Shown here piece after piece: positions 1 to 10,885 of a DNA stretch of 64,000 nt (positions are counted from its first letter, which is position 1; the number at the start of each line of letters is the position of its first letter). A program made the position numbers and the translations under genes. The DNA comes from Ilex aquifolium (taxonomy: Eukaryota; Streptophyta; Magnoliopsida; Aquifoliales; Aquifoliaceae), in the NCBI GenBank assembly GCA_951799425.1, contig OX637403.1:22906811-22970810 (forward strand), given 5' to 3'. The notes beneath the pieces are model-generated. The model was not told the DNA's origin. It did no database searches and saw only the letters and a program-made list of their open reading frames with translations.

Positions 1-78
1 GAGCAATCGACCGGCTATTGTCTTCTCCAAAGAAGAACCAGAGGGAGGAAAACAACACTTCCAACCCATCAAGGAGAG

Positions 79-362
79 ATGAGTCACCCAAAGGAACGAG
101 ACTCTTACCAAAGAGCCAACACTATCTTCAAGGAGCCTATCCATAAAGTCCTGAACCAAATCAAAGACAACGAGTATTTTAGGTGGCCACCCAAGATGAT
201 ACAAGATCCATCAAAGAGGGACCAAAATCTCCATTGTTCTTACAACAAGGACAAAGGCCACCAGATGGAGAATTACAGAGCACTCAACCGCCACCTAAAA
301 GAATTGGTCAAGTAAGACCACCTCTCTCGATATATTGACAAGGAAAAAACTGTCAAGGAATA
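79..362 (+). pseudogene. gag C-terminal fragment of Tat-like gypsy element
   Basis: The reading frame ends in a degenerate zinc-knuckle-like segment (about residues 50-78) that resembles the plant gypsy gag pattern C-x-F-H-x-D-x-G-H-x-T-x-x-C-x-x-L-K. Here it reads C-S-Y-N-K-D-K-G-H-Q-M-E-N-Y, so the last zinc-binding Cys is replaced by Tyr. A preceding segment rich in R, W and P (FRWPPKM) is also typical of this gag family. The frame stops after 78 codons, and in-frame similarity (the HLSRYIDKE-type segment) continues past the stop to about 362. It is a dead gag remnant: nucleic-acid binding would be the ancestral role. Confidence 0.6.
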
Positions 363-540
363 GGTAAAGCAAAAACTTCAATCGGATGACTAATCAGATG
401 ACTAAGTTTTACTTTTAGCTTAGTCAACAACTTCTTATTATGTCAATAAGTCTTCAAAGACATTTGTTTTTCATTCTCATTGATTAGTAAAGAGAAATTT
501 ATTTTTCACAACTTTGAGTGTTCTTCTACTTGTGATTATC

Positions 541-800
541 ACAACCTCTATGGGTGACCTTAAGGCTACTTTGCCTCTAGTCAACCTCTATGTTTTACTT
601 TAAGGCTACTTCACCTCCAGCCAACCTCCTTGGTGGCACCATAAGACTACCTAGCCTCTAGTCAACTTCTTTGGTTGCACCTTAAGGCTACGTAGCCTCC
701 AACCAACCTTCATGGTTGCACCTTAGGCTATTTTAGCCTTCATGCGACCTTTTCAGTTGCTTTTTAGGCTACTTAGCCTGTATGTGACCTGTTAGGTTGC
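541..800 (+). repeat. degenerate tandem repeat, ~50-60 bp unit
   Basis: About five imperfect copies of a unit built from 'caacctctatggttgcacc' and 'ttaaggctacttagcctc' follow one another. The later copies, after about 720, are more divergent. It lies between the gag remnant and the antisense ORF. Tandem repeats in this interval are common in Tat-lineage elements; no function can be read. Confidence 0.7.
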
Positions 801-1177
801 CTCTTAATTCTCAAACAAATTGAAAGAAAAATTACTCCACCACAAAAGAGCAATTACTTTCATTACAAAAGAAGAACAAAGGTTCAGCAAACACTGAAAT
901 TAGATTGGTTCATACATGACCAACACAAAAGAAGAGAAAACTATGGATGGACCCTCACAGTCTATGCAACATTAGACGCCTCAACCATTAAGGACCTTTT
1001 CCCTTTAATCAGAACGGGGGGCACTTGTGTTAAAAGACTCGAATCACCACCACCAAGAAACTTCTCCATGATCTCAGGAATTAGAAAGTCACTCTCAGGC
1101 CATGGAACGTCCTCCCAAACTGGATATGACCCATCAATCCCGGTTGCCTTGAGAGTTTATCCCTAGCCATCTCCGAA

Positions 1178-1441
1178 TTAGTTGTTCTTCTCTCTTGCAT
1201 ATTTCTTCTTGACTTTGTCTAGGATTCCAGAGTAATGGTCGTAGACAACATTCTTTACTTGCTCCCCTATCTCAGTATTCTCCCTCTCGGCCTTAGTAAG
1301 TTCCTCTTGAAGCTCGCCAACTCGAGTATCTACCTCAATAACCTTCTTCTTCAAGAAGTCATTCTCCACTCTAGAATCCTTAAGTTGTTTCTCCAACATG
1401 TCTGCTCTAACCTTATTAGAATCAACCTGACTCTCAAGCAA
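1178..1441 (-). pseudogene. antisense coiled-coil ORF of Tat-like element
   Basis: This 87-codon minus-strand frame is rich in L, E, K and V at heptad spacing (for example VDTRVGELQEELTKAE), predicting a coiled coil over nearly its whole length. Similar-looking sequence continues in frame on both sides through stop codons: upstream toward about 1530 and downstream toward about 960, where a WEDVPWPESDFL-like stretch is readable. The original antisense ORF was therefore longer and is now broken. Its position between gag/pol and the 3' LTR, opposite to the element's transcription, matches the extra antisense ORFs described in Tat elements. Function is unknown. Confidence 0.45.
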
Positions 1442-1701
1442 CTCTTATCGTTCGACTTGCTTATGAGCAAATTAAGTCCCACATACAAGCAACAATGAAT
1501 GCTTCTCTTTTTCCTCTATCAGCCAAACTCTAACCTATAAACTAAGCGAAGGAACACAAAGGGAAATAAGTAAAGTGGAGAAGAGAGAAAAAACTTAAAG
1601 CTCTAATCCTTAAGGCAATAAAGGCCCATTAGCAAAGAATTTGGGCTGGAAGCCCTTGTTCTTTAGAAAAAACATATCTCAATTAATTTAGTCCATTAAA
1701 T

Positions 1702-1717
1702 AAGGTATGGGGGCAAA
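1702..1717 (+). other. polypurine tract of the Tat-like element
   Basis: A purine-rich stretch (aaggtatgggggcaaa) sits directly against the LTR start TGTGGAGG at 1718. This is the expected site of plus-strand priming. Confidence 0.6.
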
Positions 1718-2400
1718 TGTGGAGGCTCCAAGTAACATGCTATCGACCAGAAGCCCACTATGTTAAGGCGTTGAAACATGCAATGGATAGAGGAAAGGTG
1801 ATATGGGGAGATCCTAGGCACTTGTGCCAACAGACAGCCTCCAAGGCACCCAAATGTTGGCCGACAGACACCTAACCACGAATTTGGGAGGTACTTCGCT
1901 ATCATCCTCTACTTGCCTACCTCCATTAGACGAGTCCTACTCAAATACAGCACGACCAAGGGCTAAGAGTTAAAATCAAACACTACTCTGAACATATAGG
2001 AGCTAGAGATAAAGTACCTAAGAACAAGAGTCCTAGTCTAACATTACTCTAAACTTTGAGAACATGGTGATGAGGTTGATCCTATCACCACCTAGAGTTT
2101 GAGTTTATTTGGGATACAACTTCCTATCACTATAAATAAAGGCCTCCGGGTACCAAGTAAGAGTATTCAATCATAGCATATTCACTTCATACTCTTCTTT
2201 GACTTGCGATTTGACTTAAGCATCGGTCCCTTTGATAGCCTCCGGCCATCAGTTCATCTAACTTTCGCTTGTCTTGTAGGTCACTCAAGACTTCCTTATC
2301 GTCATCTCCGTCCATACTAGGTGGTGACTCTTTGAGCGAAATTCTCCCCCGCACAGAACTGTATATAAGTCAGTGGAGATTTCTTTCATTTGTATACCTT
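1718..2400 (+). repeat. 3' LTR of the Tat-like element
   Basis: It begins TGTGGAGGCTCC immediately after the purine tract. A TATA-like box (actataaataaagg) lies near 2128-2143 and is followed by a 'tgacttaagcatcggt' segment near 2213-2228 that is familiar from U5-proximal parts of plant gypsy LTRs. A clean CA end and a target duplication could not be found, and the MULE-like element begins at 2439, so the right end is approximate. Confidence 0.5.
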
Positions 2401-2455
2401 TCTTCCCTTGGACTTGGACTGGATTTTCATTTTTTTTTGGGGGGGGGGGGGGGGG

Positions 2456-3535
2456 AATTGGAAGGGGGTATACTAAATTGGAGTTAATTGTAAAAAAGTA
2501 CACAAAAAAAAAATGTAGAGTAAAAAGTTTTTAATTTTGATACTTATTTGTGTCCAAGTACATTATTTGAAATTTTCAGATTTTCTTGTAACCTTTATGT
2601 CCTCCCTTGATCCATGCATTTTTTTTTTTGGAAAGTAGTTCTTTTTTCAAATTATATTTGTGCATTAAACGTCTCCTAGTTTTATTAGATTACTTTAATA
2701 TTCCGTTTATTTATGCATTAAACATCTCCTAGTTTTAGGTGATATCATTTTGTTTGAATTTCAAATTTTGAAACCCTGTCTTTGTAGAGTTAATTGTAAA
2801 AAAGTACACAGAAAAAAATGTAGGAAAAAAAGTCCTTAATTTTAGTTCTTATTTATGTCCAAGTACATAATTTGAAAATTTTGAATTTTTTGACATTTGT
2901 GCTCCCTTAATTCATGCAATTAATTTTTGGAAACTGATTTTTTTTCTTCAGATTATATATATGCATTAAAAATCTCCTAATTTAATGGAAGATTTGATCC
3001 TTCCGTTTTTTTTAGGATAAATGTGTGAATTAAAAATCTTCTAATTTAATGAAAGATTTGATTCTTTGATTCTTCCTAATTTAATGAAAGATTTGATTCT
3101 TCTGTTTTTTTTTTAGAATAAATGTATACATTAAAAATCTTCTAATTTAATGGAAGATTCGATTCTTTGATTCTCCGTTTATTGTGAGGATAAATCAGTT
3201 AGTTTGAATTTTAAATTTTGCAACAGTATCTTTTGTTATTTTAAAGGTGATTATTCTGTTTTTTAATATGCGAACATCATATCAGTGTAACAAGACATTT
3301 ACACAAAATATTGTACTATTACATTTTGTCAAACATATATTTGCATATAATTTCATTCAAATAATCCGTCTTTGTTTTGAATTTGTTACAACATCCACAA
3401 AATCACTGAACGTTGTCTTTGTCACAGAATATTGTTACACTGTCTTTGTTACACTGTGAGGGAAACACAGTCAGCAGTTAAGAAATACACACAATTTATT
3501 CACACACAATGAATTAATATGGCAGAAACCCTATA
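2456..3535 (+). repeat. left terminal inverted repeat
   Basis: Matched inverted by 5038-5783 plus 9764-9841. Recognisable shared blocks are the tip (aattggaagggggtayac), the block with 'tttgtgtccaagtaca', the repeated 'taaaaatctyctaatttaat' blocks, and the inner block 'ttcacacacaatgaattaat' (about 3499-3518; the partner near 5061-5080 carries mismatches). The left arm holds extra copies of the 'ctaatttaatgaaagatttgattc' motif, so the arms differ in length. Confidence 0.75.
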
Positions 3536-3654
3536 GATGTTCAGGGAACAAGAACTTCCTGCCAAAAAAAAAAACATCAAAATCAAAATAAATGTAATAA
3601 TATTTTGATTTTGGATAACCCATGATGTGAATACAAAAAAAAAAAAAAAGGTAC

Positions 3655-4070
3655 ATGGAATGGCAAAGTTCAACAATCCAAATGCAGTCATAAGCAAAGA
3701 GAAGATTGTGACCCGAAGATTTGTGTTTGATAAATCAAAGTTAGAAACTCTCAAGAAATCTGCATGCTCTGCTGCTAAATAAACAGTGAAGGATCTGACC
3801 CGGGTTGAAGCCGTCTCAGCTTTCATCTGGAGCCATTTCATGGAGGTTGCCAATGCCAAAGCTAAAATGGATTCAAAAAAGCTATTTGCTACAGTTCATG
3901 CAGTGAACTTGAGGCCCAAAATGAATCCACCACTTTCTGATCATGCCTATGGAGCTTTGCTCTTGCAGTATCAAAGCCCGAGAAAGACAAATATTATCAT
4001 GATCTGGTTTTCAAGCTCAAGAACGCGATAAGGAAGATCAGTGGAGACTATGTGAAGAAACTCTAATCAT
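3655..4070 (+). pseudogene. captured BAHD acyltransferase fragment
   Basis: Conceptual translation gives a stretch typical of plant BAHD acyltransferases (vinorine-synthase-like): a TRRFVFDKSKLETLKK block, then LTRVEAVSAFIWSHFM, then FATVHAVNLRPKMNPPLSDHAYG, and out of frame KLKNAIRKISGDYVKKL. In complete enzymes these lie in the middle of the ~450-residue protein. Neither the HxxxD nor the DFGWG catalytic or structural motif is included. An in-frame TAA (near 3779) precedes the LTRVEA block and a frameshift follows the HAYG block. It sits between the TIRs of a transposon, so it is best read as a transduplicated gene piece, as in Pack-MULEs. Confidence 0.7.
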
Positions 4071-4272
4071 GAAAAAACCTCTCACCAATCTTGAGTTTGT
4101 GCTGATGAAACCCCAAATCATTTGTCTATCGATGTACAGATCACACTCGACACCCTACCCTTGAAGTTTTTTATGGAAGACAAAGAGTTGTGAAGTTTTC
4201 TCCGAAGAAGATGAACCGGTTTTGTGAGGAAGAAGAAGTATAATAATACCTGAAGATGTAGAGGATTTTGAA

Positions 4273-4650
4273 ATAAATGTACTTAAATTTCAGCGGTTAA
4301 GATAAATGCATTTTCACAGTTTTTAGGAAAGATAATTTTACAAAATGGGCATTTACGTCTTTGTATCTCAGTAGTGTCCTTTTTTTCAAAATATTTTTTT
4401 TTTGTGTACTTTCGTACAATTATGTCTACTTTTGTGTACCGGCTTCCAAATGACTTTTTTTTTTGGTGTTTTGGTAGCCAGTACACCAAATTAGACATAA
4501 CTATAAAAAAATACACAGAAAAAAAATATTTTGGAAAAAAGTACACTGCTGAGAAACAAAAACGTAATAGCCCATTTTGTAAATTTTTTTTTCCTAAAAA
4601 CTGTAACAAGGAATTTATCTTAACTGCTGAAATTTAGGGACATTTATTTT
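4273..4650. repeat. near-perfect hairpin built from element-tip sequence
   Basis: The left arm (4273-4450) and right arm (4470-4650) are inverted copies centred near 4460, so both strands encode the same low-complexity peptides. The bases nearest the centre (gtacaccaaattagacataact...) resemble the tip of the surrounding element's TIR (gtatactaaattggagttaatt...), with the tips facing inward. It lies inside the MULE-like element, just 3' of the BAHD fragment. Confidence 0.65.
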
Positions 4651-6142
4651 CGAATCTCTTCATCCTAAAATTTACTTTCCTAAAACGATTTTAGGAATAT
4701 ATCTTAATTAATTAGATACACAATGATAATGGTTAACCGCTGAAATTTAGGAATATTTATTCGCAAAGTGCTTCATCTTCGTAAAACGTTTGGGCTTCTT
4801 ATTCCTCTCCAAAAACCACTTCATCTTCCTCAGCGATAAGCTCTAAAATTGTTTCTTGAACATCTATAGGGTTTTGTCTTTGAAGGAAAAATCCTACTGT
4901 TCAACCCACTTGATGTAAGATCGTCAACAACATCTATTTTTTGAAGATTTGTTCGGCATTTGAAGATACGTACAAAACTTCGGCATTTGAAGACCAGAAC
5001 TAATTGTTGAAAGTTGATCCTTGACCTATGTGAAATACGATGTTTCTGCCATGTGTTTCTACCATATTAACTCATTATGTGTGAATAAACTGTGTATCTC
5101 CTAACTGTTAACTATGTTTCTCTCATAGTGTAACAAAAATAGTGTAGCAATACACTGTAACAAAGTGTTTAGTGATTTTGTGGATGTGGTAACAAATTCA
5201 AAACAGAGATGGACTGTTTGAATGAAATTATATGCAAATATATGTTTACAAAATGTAATAGTACAATATATTGCATAAGTGTCTTATTACACTATTATTG
5301 TTACATTATTATGATGTTCGCATATTAAAAAAACAGAATAATCACCTTTAAAATGACAGACATAAACCTAATGTAGTCATGAATTCAAACCTTGTAATTA
5401 CTTAGATTGAATGATAAGGATGAAATAATGTTTTCAGACTTGCACTGATAAATGACTTACAGGCCAAAGAAGAAAAAGATAACAAAAGATATTGATGCAA
5501 AATTTAAAATTCAAACCAACTGATTTATCCTCAAAATAAACAGAAGAATCAAAAATCAAATCCTCCATTAAATTAGGAGATTTTTAATGCATATATTTAT
5601 CCTAAAAAAAACAGAAGGATCAAATCTTCTATTAAATTACGAGATTTTTAATGCACACATATAATCTGAAAAAAAAAATTCAGTTTTCAAAAATAAATCG
5701 CATGAATTAAGGAAGGACACAAATGTCAAATAAAAATTAAAAAATTTCAAATTATATACTTGGACACAAAAAAGAGCTAAAATTGTAAAACCCGGGAAAA
5801 TTTGAACTTTTTCTGAAAAAGGGTAAAATGGTAATTCTCCACCCTTATGCGTATTTGAAATAATCATGTTCTAGACCTCGGATGAGGAAACGGAGTGCGC
5901 CATTGGATTTGCAACGCGAAATCTAGTAATCACTAGAAATTTCGTCGAATTCCGAGATAGTCGGATTTTTGCACGTCGTTCGAGGCGACTGCGTGGCGAA
6001 TGTAATTTTAAAGGTCCCCAATAATGAATTTTATAAAATTTCCTTATAATTGGATTAAAGTTTCAATAAAATTAATTTGGACTTAATCCGGGACTTAATG
6101 AATCGTTTCGGGACAAAAAAACAGACCCGGAAGTCGAAAATA

Positions 6143-6180
6143 TGCGGTGCGATGTGGACCGCACATTTTTGCCTATAAAT
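6143..6180 (+). promoter_or_regulatory. LTR core promoter: inverted repeat plus TATA box
   Basis: A TATA box (ctataaat, 6173-6180) is preceded by an interrupted palindrome, TGCGGT...ACCGCA (6143-6163). This is the probable U3 promoter of the solo LTR. Confidence 0.5.
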
Positions 6181-8204
6181 ATGCTCTTAAATCAGCTTTT
6201 TGAGGCAATAAATATCTCATTCTTGACTGAAACCAGCCGGCCAAAACCAAAGAGAAAGAAAAGAAAAATTCTTCAATCTTCCCGATCCGATTCTGGGAGT
6301 TCCGTCCGTCGGAATTCGTCGATTCAAAAGGCAAAGTTCATCTACGCGACGAGGGCTACGCGTGGGTACCAAAAACCACAAGTTTCACCGAAGGTGAACG
6401 GATGAGGGTATACGAAGATCAAGATTCGAGTTGTATTTTGTTGCTCGGATTCCGTCGAGTTAGAAGGGAGAAGTGATCACGTCGACGAAGGCTACGCGTG
6501 GGTACCAAAAACAACGAATTTCACCGAAGGTGAAATTTCGGGAGTTGGGAAATCAAGCTTCGAGTTGGGTTTTCGGGTCTTGGGAGCTTCCTACGGGATT
6601 CTCACGCTACAAGAGGTAGGGATTTTCCTACCTTGGTTCATTTACTACCTATAGTGTATGTGAAATGTGTAGGTTATTAAAGAGTATATATATGTATCAC
6701 TCACCTTTGCATGTGAAATAGGTATGTATCACTCACCTATGCATGAGAAGAGTTGAAATGGGTATGGAATTTGAGGCTAGACCAATTCTTAGCAAAGATT
6801 GACATAAGAAATTACTTATGTGATATTCTTGGAACTTGATGTTTTGAGGGCATGAGATATATTCTAATGTGCCTTGTGACGTGTGAGCAAGTTGATGTGA
6901 TAAAAACACGAATTGTTGCTATGGATATATTTTGTTCATTGCCTATGAGGAATGGTTTATAATCAATCCCTAGCTTGGGTTGATGAAATGAAAAAGAGAA
7001 AGGGTGTAGAAATGACTTAGGTCAATTTTTAGTTGTATGTGATATGTCGGAATCACTTGTGAAATCCCTTGAAAATTGATTTGTTATTAGCATGAGCTAT
7101 ATATAACATGTGAGTTGTGAATTGGGATTAAATAGCAATTGTTATTTTATGCCTTGAGTAAGTGGGTGTAGAATGGGTGTCATGACTTGAGATAAATTCT
7201 CTTGTTTAATGCACCATTAGTGTATGTTAAGTGTGGGAAAAGGGTGCCTAAATGTGCTAAATAAATCTTGTAAGAAAGGATTTGCAATGGATGTAGAAAT
7301 TGGGTGAAGAAAAGTCGGCACACTTTTCTGCTCCGGACCAGTTGTCGTAGAATTATCATAACTTTTGATTCAACTGTTGGGTTGAGCTGAAATTTTGACA
7401 CAATACAGAAGACATCTAGATCTACAACTTTTGTGTTTTGAACTTTTCCATATTCTGATTGGATCATGGTAAAAATGGAGAAAAACAGAGGTATTTCCAC
7501 CAGGGGGTGCTAGTGTTGGTGCCTTTGTTACCAAACACCAATACCACCTTGATATCTTCACTTCTAAGCCTCCAAATCTTCGTGTAACATGTTCATATCT
7601 TCACCAACATAGTTGAAATATTTGGGGTGAATACGGAATGAGTTATAAACCCGGTAAATGGGACACTCCTCGTGAGATGTCGAACACATTCAACATAATT
7701 GCAAGGTTCTAAAATACATGATTTGTGCAATCTTTTGCACTCATCACTATGTGTTCTTTGGTTTCAAATGATATATATATATATTGAGGTGTGTTAGACA
7801 TGATTAAAGGGTCACGGATTACACGTGTGAGTTAAAATCCCGGATAAAGGGATATTATTGACGTGATGTCGGTTTGTGTGACATTCATGGATCTTTCCAT
7901 GAGTTGACGGATGGTCAATGGTAGAAATCACTTAATATGATTTCTTGAGTTATACGATGAATATGAGTGAATTATGTGATTACATGATTGGTGCCTTGAA
8001 GGTGTTTAATGAAATGCCTTGAGTGATTGAAGTTGTTGTTTGATGAAATAACATACTTGATATTATGATGTGTCGAAATCATGTGCTTATGATGGGTGTT
8101 ATATGCATAGAATGTGATATAACATGCTTGTAATTTATGATTGATTTGGTAATTCTATGCTTAGGATATAAATTCCCATGACATATGTTGGAATATGTGT
8201 TTAA

Positions 8205-8575
8205 TTTAGTCCATATGGCATGCATTACATATGTGACATAATGTTATTGCAATGATACATCGCATTGCATATGCACAGGGAATTCACATCATGAGTAGTG
8301 TGTGTGTGTGCATGGTTGTTGTTAATACCATATGTTGGAATGTGGTAGAGACAGTTCATATGGCATTCATTACATATGAACCTTGCATGAGAGAAGCAAT
8401 GGGTCATTACATTGCATATGTACGGGAACATCACATACATGGACATTGTGTCATAAGGATGTTGTGCATGGGTGTTTGTACCACAATCTATGTGGTATTA
8501 AATGCATATGGTCATAGGAATTGCTCATTGGCATTATTGCATATAGAGCATGACATTGGTAACTCTATTCATGGA
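8205..8575 (+). repeat. CATATG-rich degenerate tandem repeat in solo LTR
   Basis: Two to three imperfect ~145-bp units, each with 'catatggcattcattacatatg', 'cattgcatatg' and 'catgg...tgtt' blocks in the same order, start near 8212, 8357 and 8500. One copy contains the inverted repeat TTCATATG...CATATGAA (8355-8380). Confidence 0.55.
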
Positions 8576-9974
8576 CATTAGTCATTAGTGGAGGCATGTG
8601 TAGGTGGTGCATGGTTAATCAACACCATACTTGGTGTTTGATGGTGGGCTCGGGAAAGTTGGGTTGAAAATCCGACTGAGTCACATGATTGCATGAATAT
8701 GGGGTCGGGGTTAGCAAGAAGGGCTAGAAAATCCCTCGGGTGAGAGACCCGGTGACTTGGATACGCACTCCGTTGGTATAAGAGCCCATAAAGTGTGTCG
8801 GTGTACGCGGAACCGTTGGTGGAAGTCCATGAATTCCGTGTCGGTTGGGTGCCGTTGGTGTAAGTCCATAAATACTCACCCCAAGAAAGACCCGGAGATT
8901 TCAAAATGATCATTGGATGTATTTCATCAATGGCGGATTTATCGTACACATTGGCATTCGCATTGTGTGTGTGGGAGCCGGGAAGGGCTCGGGTCGAGTA
9001 CATGAATCTCATCTCATTCATGGGGCTTAGGTAGCCCGGTTTAACATACATGACATTGGCATGTAAAGAGAGTCGGAGTGGACTCGGGTCGGATGTACAT
9101 GAGTGGATTTCATCTCATTCACGGCATGGCTTAATGGCATTCCATCATTGAATTGCACTCTTGATTGGAATGGTTATGGAAATTATGGATGTTGCATGTG
9201 AACATTTCATGTGCATATAGGTTGAGGAGTAGCCTCTGTAGGAATTTCTCTACTGGGCGTTGGCTCACCCTATACGGGAACAATTTCAGGTGCGGGAGGT
9301 TCACCGACGCACGGCTCAAGTTTGGGCCCTCATGGTTGAAGAAAGGCCGACATGTGGTCTTAGCCTTATTTCATGTAAAAACATTTGAAATATTATGTCT
9401 TTGGCATGTAAATTAAGCAAATTAATTGTAATAGAACATATGTGAACAATTGTTAATCTAACCTTGTATGTTATATGAGTATGGATAAATGGACCCGGTG
9501 TGGTCATTTTTTTTACTCATAAATGGACCCGGTGCGGTCATTGTATTATATTGGGCCTCAGATGGGTCATGTTAATGTATGTTGTATAGGTTGTGTTTTG
9601 GGTGGAGCTCCCCGTACGAAGGAGACTCTGCCCGAATTTTGTTAAAAGATGGATTCCGATAAATGGGACATAACGGTGTGATATCGAGTTACATGATATC
9701 CATAGGCATTCCGCGGGTTGATGGTGATCAACGGACCCTCGGATTTTGGGGCGTCACAAAAATTAAGGACTTTTTTACTCTAAATTTTTTTTTTGTATTT
9801 TTTTATAATTTACTCTAATTTGATGTACCCCCTTCCAATTTACCCTTTTTTTTTTTGCTAGCGAACTAGGCCTGGATGAAGGTTTTATCAGGGGAACAGT
9901 TTTTCATATAACTGACTTTGTTTATGTGAAATTTAACTTTTTTAAGCTGGTTAAATTGCACTGAGATATACCAC

Positions 9975-10083
9975 TAACAGACTTTTGGTCTAATGGTACT
10001 CTTTACCTTGTGAATGATTTGCGTTCTTGAAGTTAAGGGTTCAAGTCCCCCTCCCCCTCCCCCTCCCAAAAAAATAAAAAAAA
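9975..10083 (+). mobile_element. tRNA-derived SINE
   Basis: The ~109-bp insertion has an A-box-like start (ttggtctaatggta), a B box (gggttcaagtcc, consensus GGTTCRANNCC), a C-rich stretch and an A-rich tail. It is flanked by a perfect 11-bp duplication AGATATACCAC (9964-9974 and 10084-10094). These are the hallmarks of a Pol III SINE copied by a LINE machinery. It is not a tRNA gene, because the cloverleaf cannot be formed. Confidence 0.85.
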
Positions 10084-10094
10084 GATATACCACC

Positions 10095-10885
10095 TTATAC
10101 TTGGTGCTATTATACAAACTCCAACAATTTACATTATCGAAGGGACTAAATGATATTATTACTCAAATGAGTAGAGAACAAAATGGTTAAATTAATTTTC
10201 AAAATAATACACAATGATCAGACATTTCAAACCGTTTAAAACTTCCCACTTTCCAACATTTCCCATAAACACTTGTTACCAATGTACATCATCAACTAGA
10301 ATGTTCTTTTTTTATTTATAGTTTACTAAAATTAATTGCTTTTGTAACCAAAAAAATGGTAATGTTGAAATTGGGGCGGATCAACCTAAATTAGCCCAAA
10401 GCATTCAATATTTGGACATCGAATTTTAATATTTGCATGGAGTTAGACCAAAAAATGTGAAGCTGAATTAAACTTTAGCCAATACTCAGGGTAAGGTCAT
10501 AAAATAGATGCTAAAATTAGGATGCAATTCAGGTTAGGTCACAAAAATTTGAAAAGTAATGCTACACAAATTTAAAAAATTGATTTAAAAATCTAATTTG
10601 ATAATGTGACTGTTATATTTATCATTGATTTAACTGTGGGTTACAATATTTATTGGAATCCACTACTTATTCAATAATAATAATTCATCAAGTTAAGTTT
10701 TTAAGTTATTTTTTTATGTCTATTTAGAAAATTTCAAATCGGAATTACAACTAGAAAATTGAATTAGAATTTCAACCAAGTCATGCAACCCGAATTAAAA
10801 AAATGAAAGCATAGATTGTACTTGAGTTAAATAGTTTGGTTAAAGTCGGGAGTTTAAATTGAACTAGAATCGAGAATTTTATAAC
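10095..10885. other. AT-rich intergenic DNA, no gene seen
   Basis: No open frame with family resemblance and no clear repeat boundary were found here. It lies between the SINE and the small MITE upstream of the SYT4-like gene. Confidence 0.6.

Larger units (their letters stand above)
1..2400 (+). mobile_element. Ty3/gypsy remnant, Tat-like, internally deleted
   Basis: This is the 3' part of a plus-strand Ty3/gypsy element. In order it shows a gag zinc-knuckle remnant (79-362), degenerate tandem repeats (541-800), an antisense coiled-coil reading frame (1178-1441), a purine tract (1702-1717) and an LTR starting with TG at 1718. No protease, RT or integrase lies between the gag remnant and the LTR, so most of pol is missing. 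A gag of this type together with an antisense extra ORF before the 3' LTR is known for Tat-lineage elements; the lineage call is inference. The left end lies outside the window and the right end is not sharply defined. Confidence 0.65.
5784..9758 (+). mobile_element. solo LTR, 3975 bp, Tekay/Del-like gypsy
   Basis: The sequence runs from TGTAAAACCCGGG to GGGGCGTCACA and is flanked by a perfect 5-bp duplication AAAAT (5779-5783 and 9759-9763). No PBS, PPT or coding domain is inside, so it is a single LTR left by recombination. A TATA box (6173-6180) gives the plus orientation. The end (ttggggcgtcaca) and a block near 9602-9640 (gagctccccgtacgaaggagactctgcccgaatttt) are shared, inverted, with the chromovirus LTRs at 40118 and 47248, which places it in the same broad chromovirus lineage. 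It is unusually long for an LTR. Open frames inside (for example 8578-9051) show no protein family. Confidence 0.85.
2439..9845. mobile_element. MULE-like element with ~1-kb TIRs and a captured gene fragment
   Basis: The sequence from 2456 inward (aattggaagggggtatac...) is found inverted at the right end (9764-9841) and, after removal of a solo LTR, continues through 5038-5783. The TIRs are therefore about 1 kb or slightly less and the element is about 3.4 kb without the 3975-bp solo LTR. The interior (3536-5037) holds a BAHD acyltransferase fragment and a hairpin repeat but no transposase. Both flanks are runs of T (2430-2438 and 9846-9856), compatible with a 9-bp Mutator-type target duplication but too simple to prove one. 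A foldback-type element is the alternative. Confidence 0.6.
5038..9845 (-). repeat. right terminal inverted repeat, split by a solo LTR
   Basis: The inner part is 5038-5783 and the outer part 9764-9845. When the intervening LTR and one copy of its AAAAT duplication are removed, the two parts form one continuous inverted copy of 2456-3535 across the junction (tgtcca...ctaaaat|taaggac...). Confidence 0.75.

Noticed and set aside
4283..4637. Two overlapping open frames encoding nearly the same peptide on both strands
   Set aside because: This is a consequence of the hairpin; composition is low-complexity K/F/Y.
8578..9051. 157-codon minus-strand open frame
   Set aside because: It lies wholly within the 3975-bp solo LTR, has repeat-derived composition and no recognisable family.
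9975..10083. Possible tRNA gene because of the B box
   Set aside because: No cloverleaf, an A-rich tail and an 11-bp TSD: it is a SINE.
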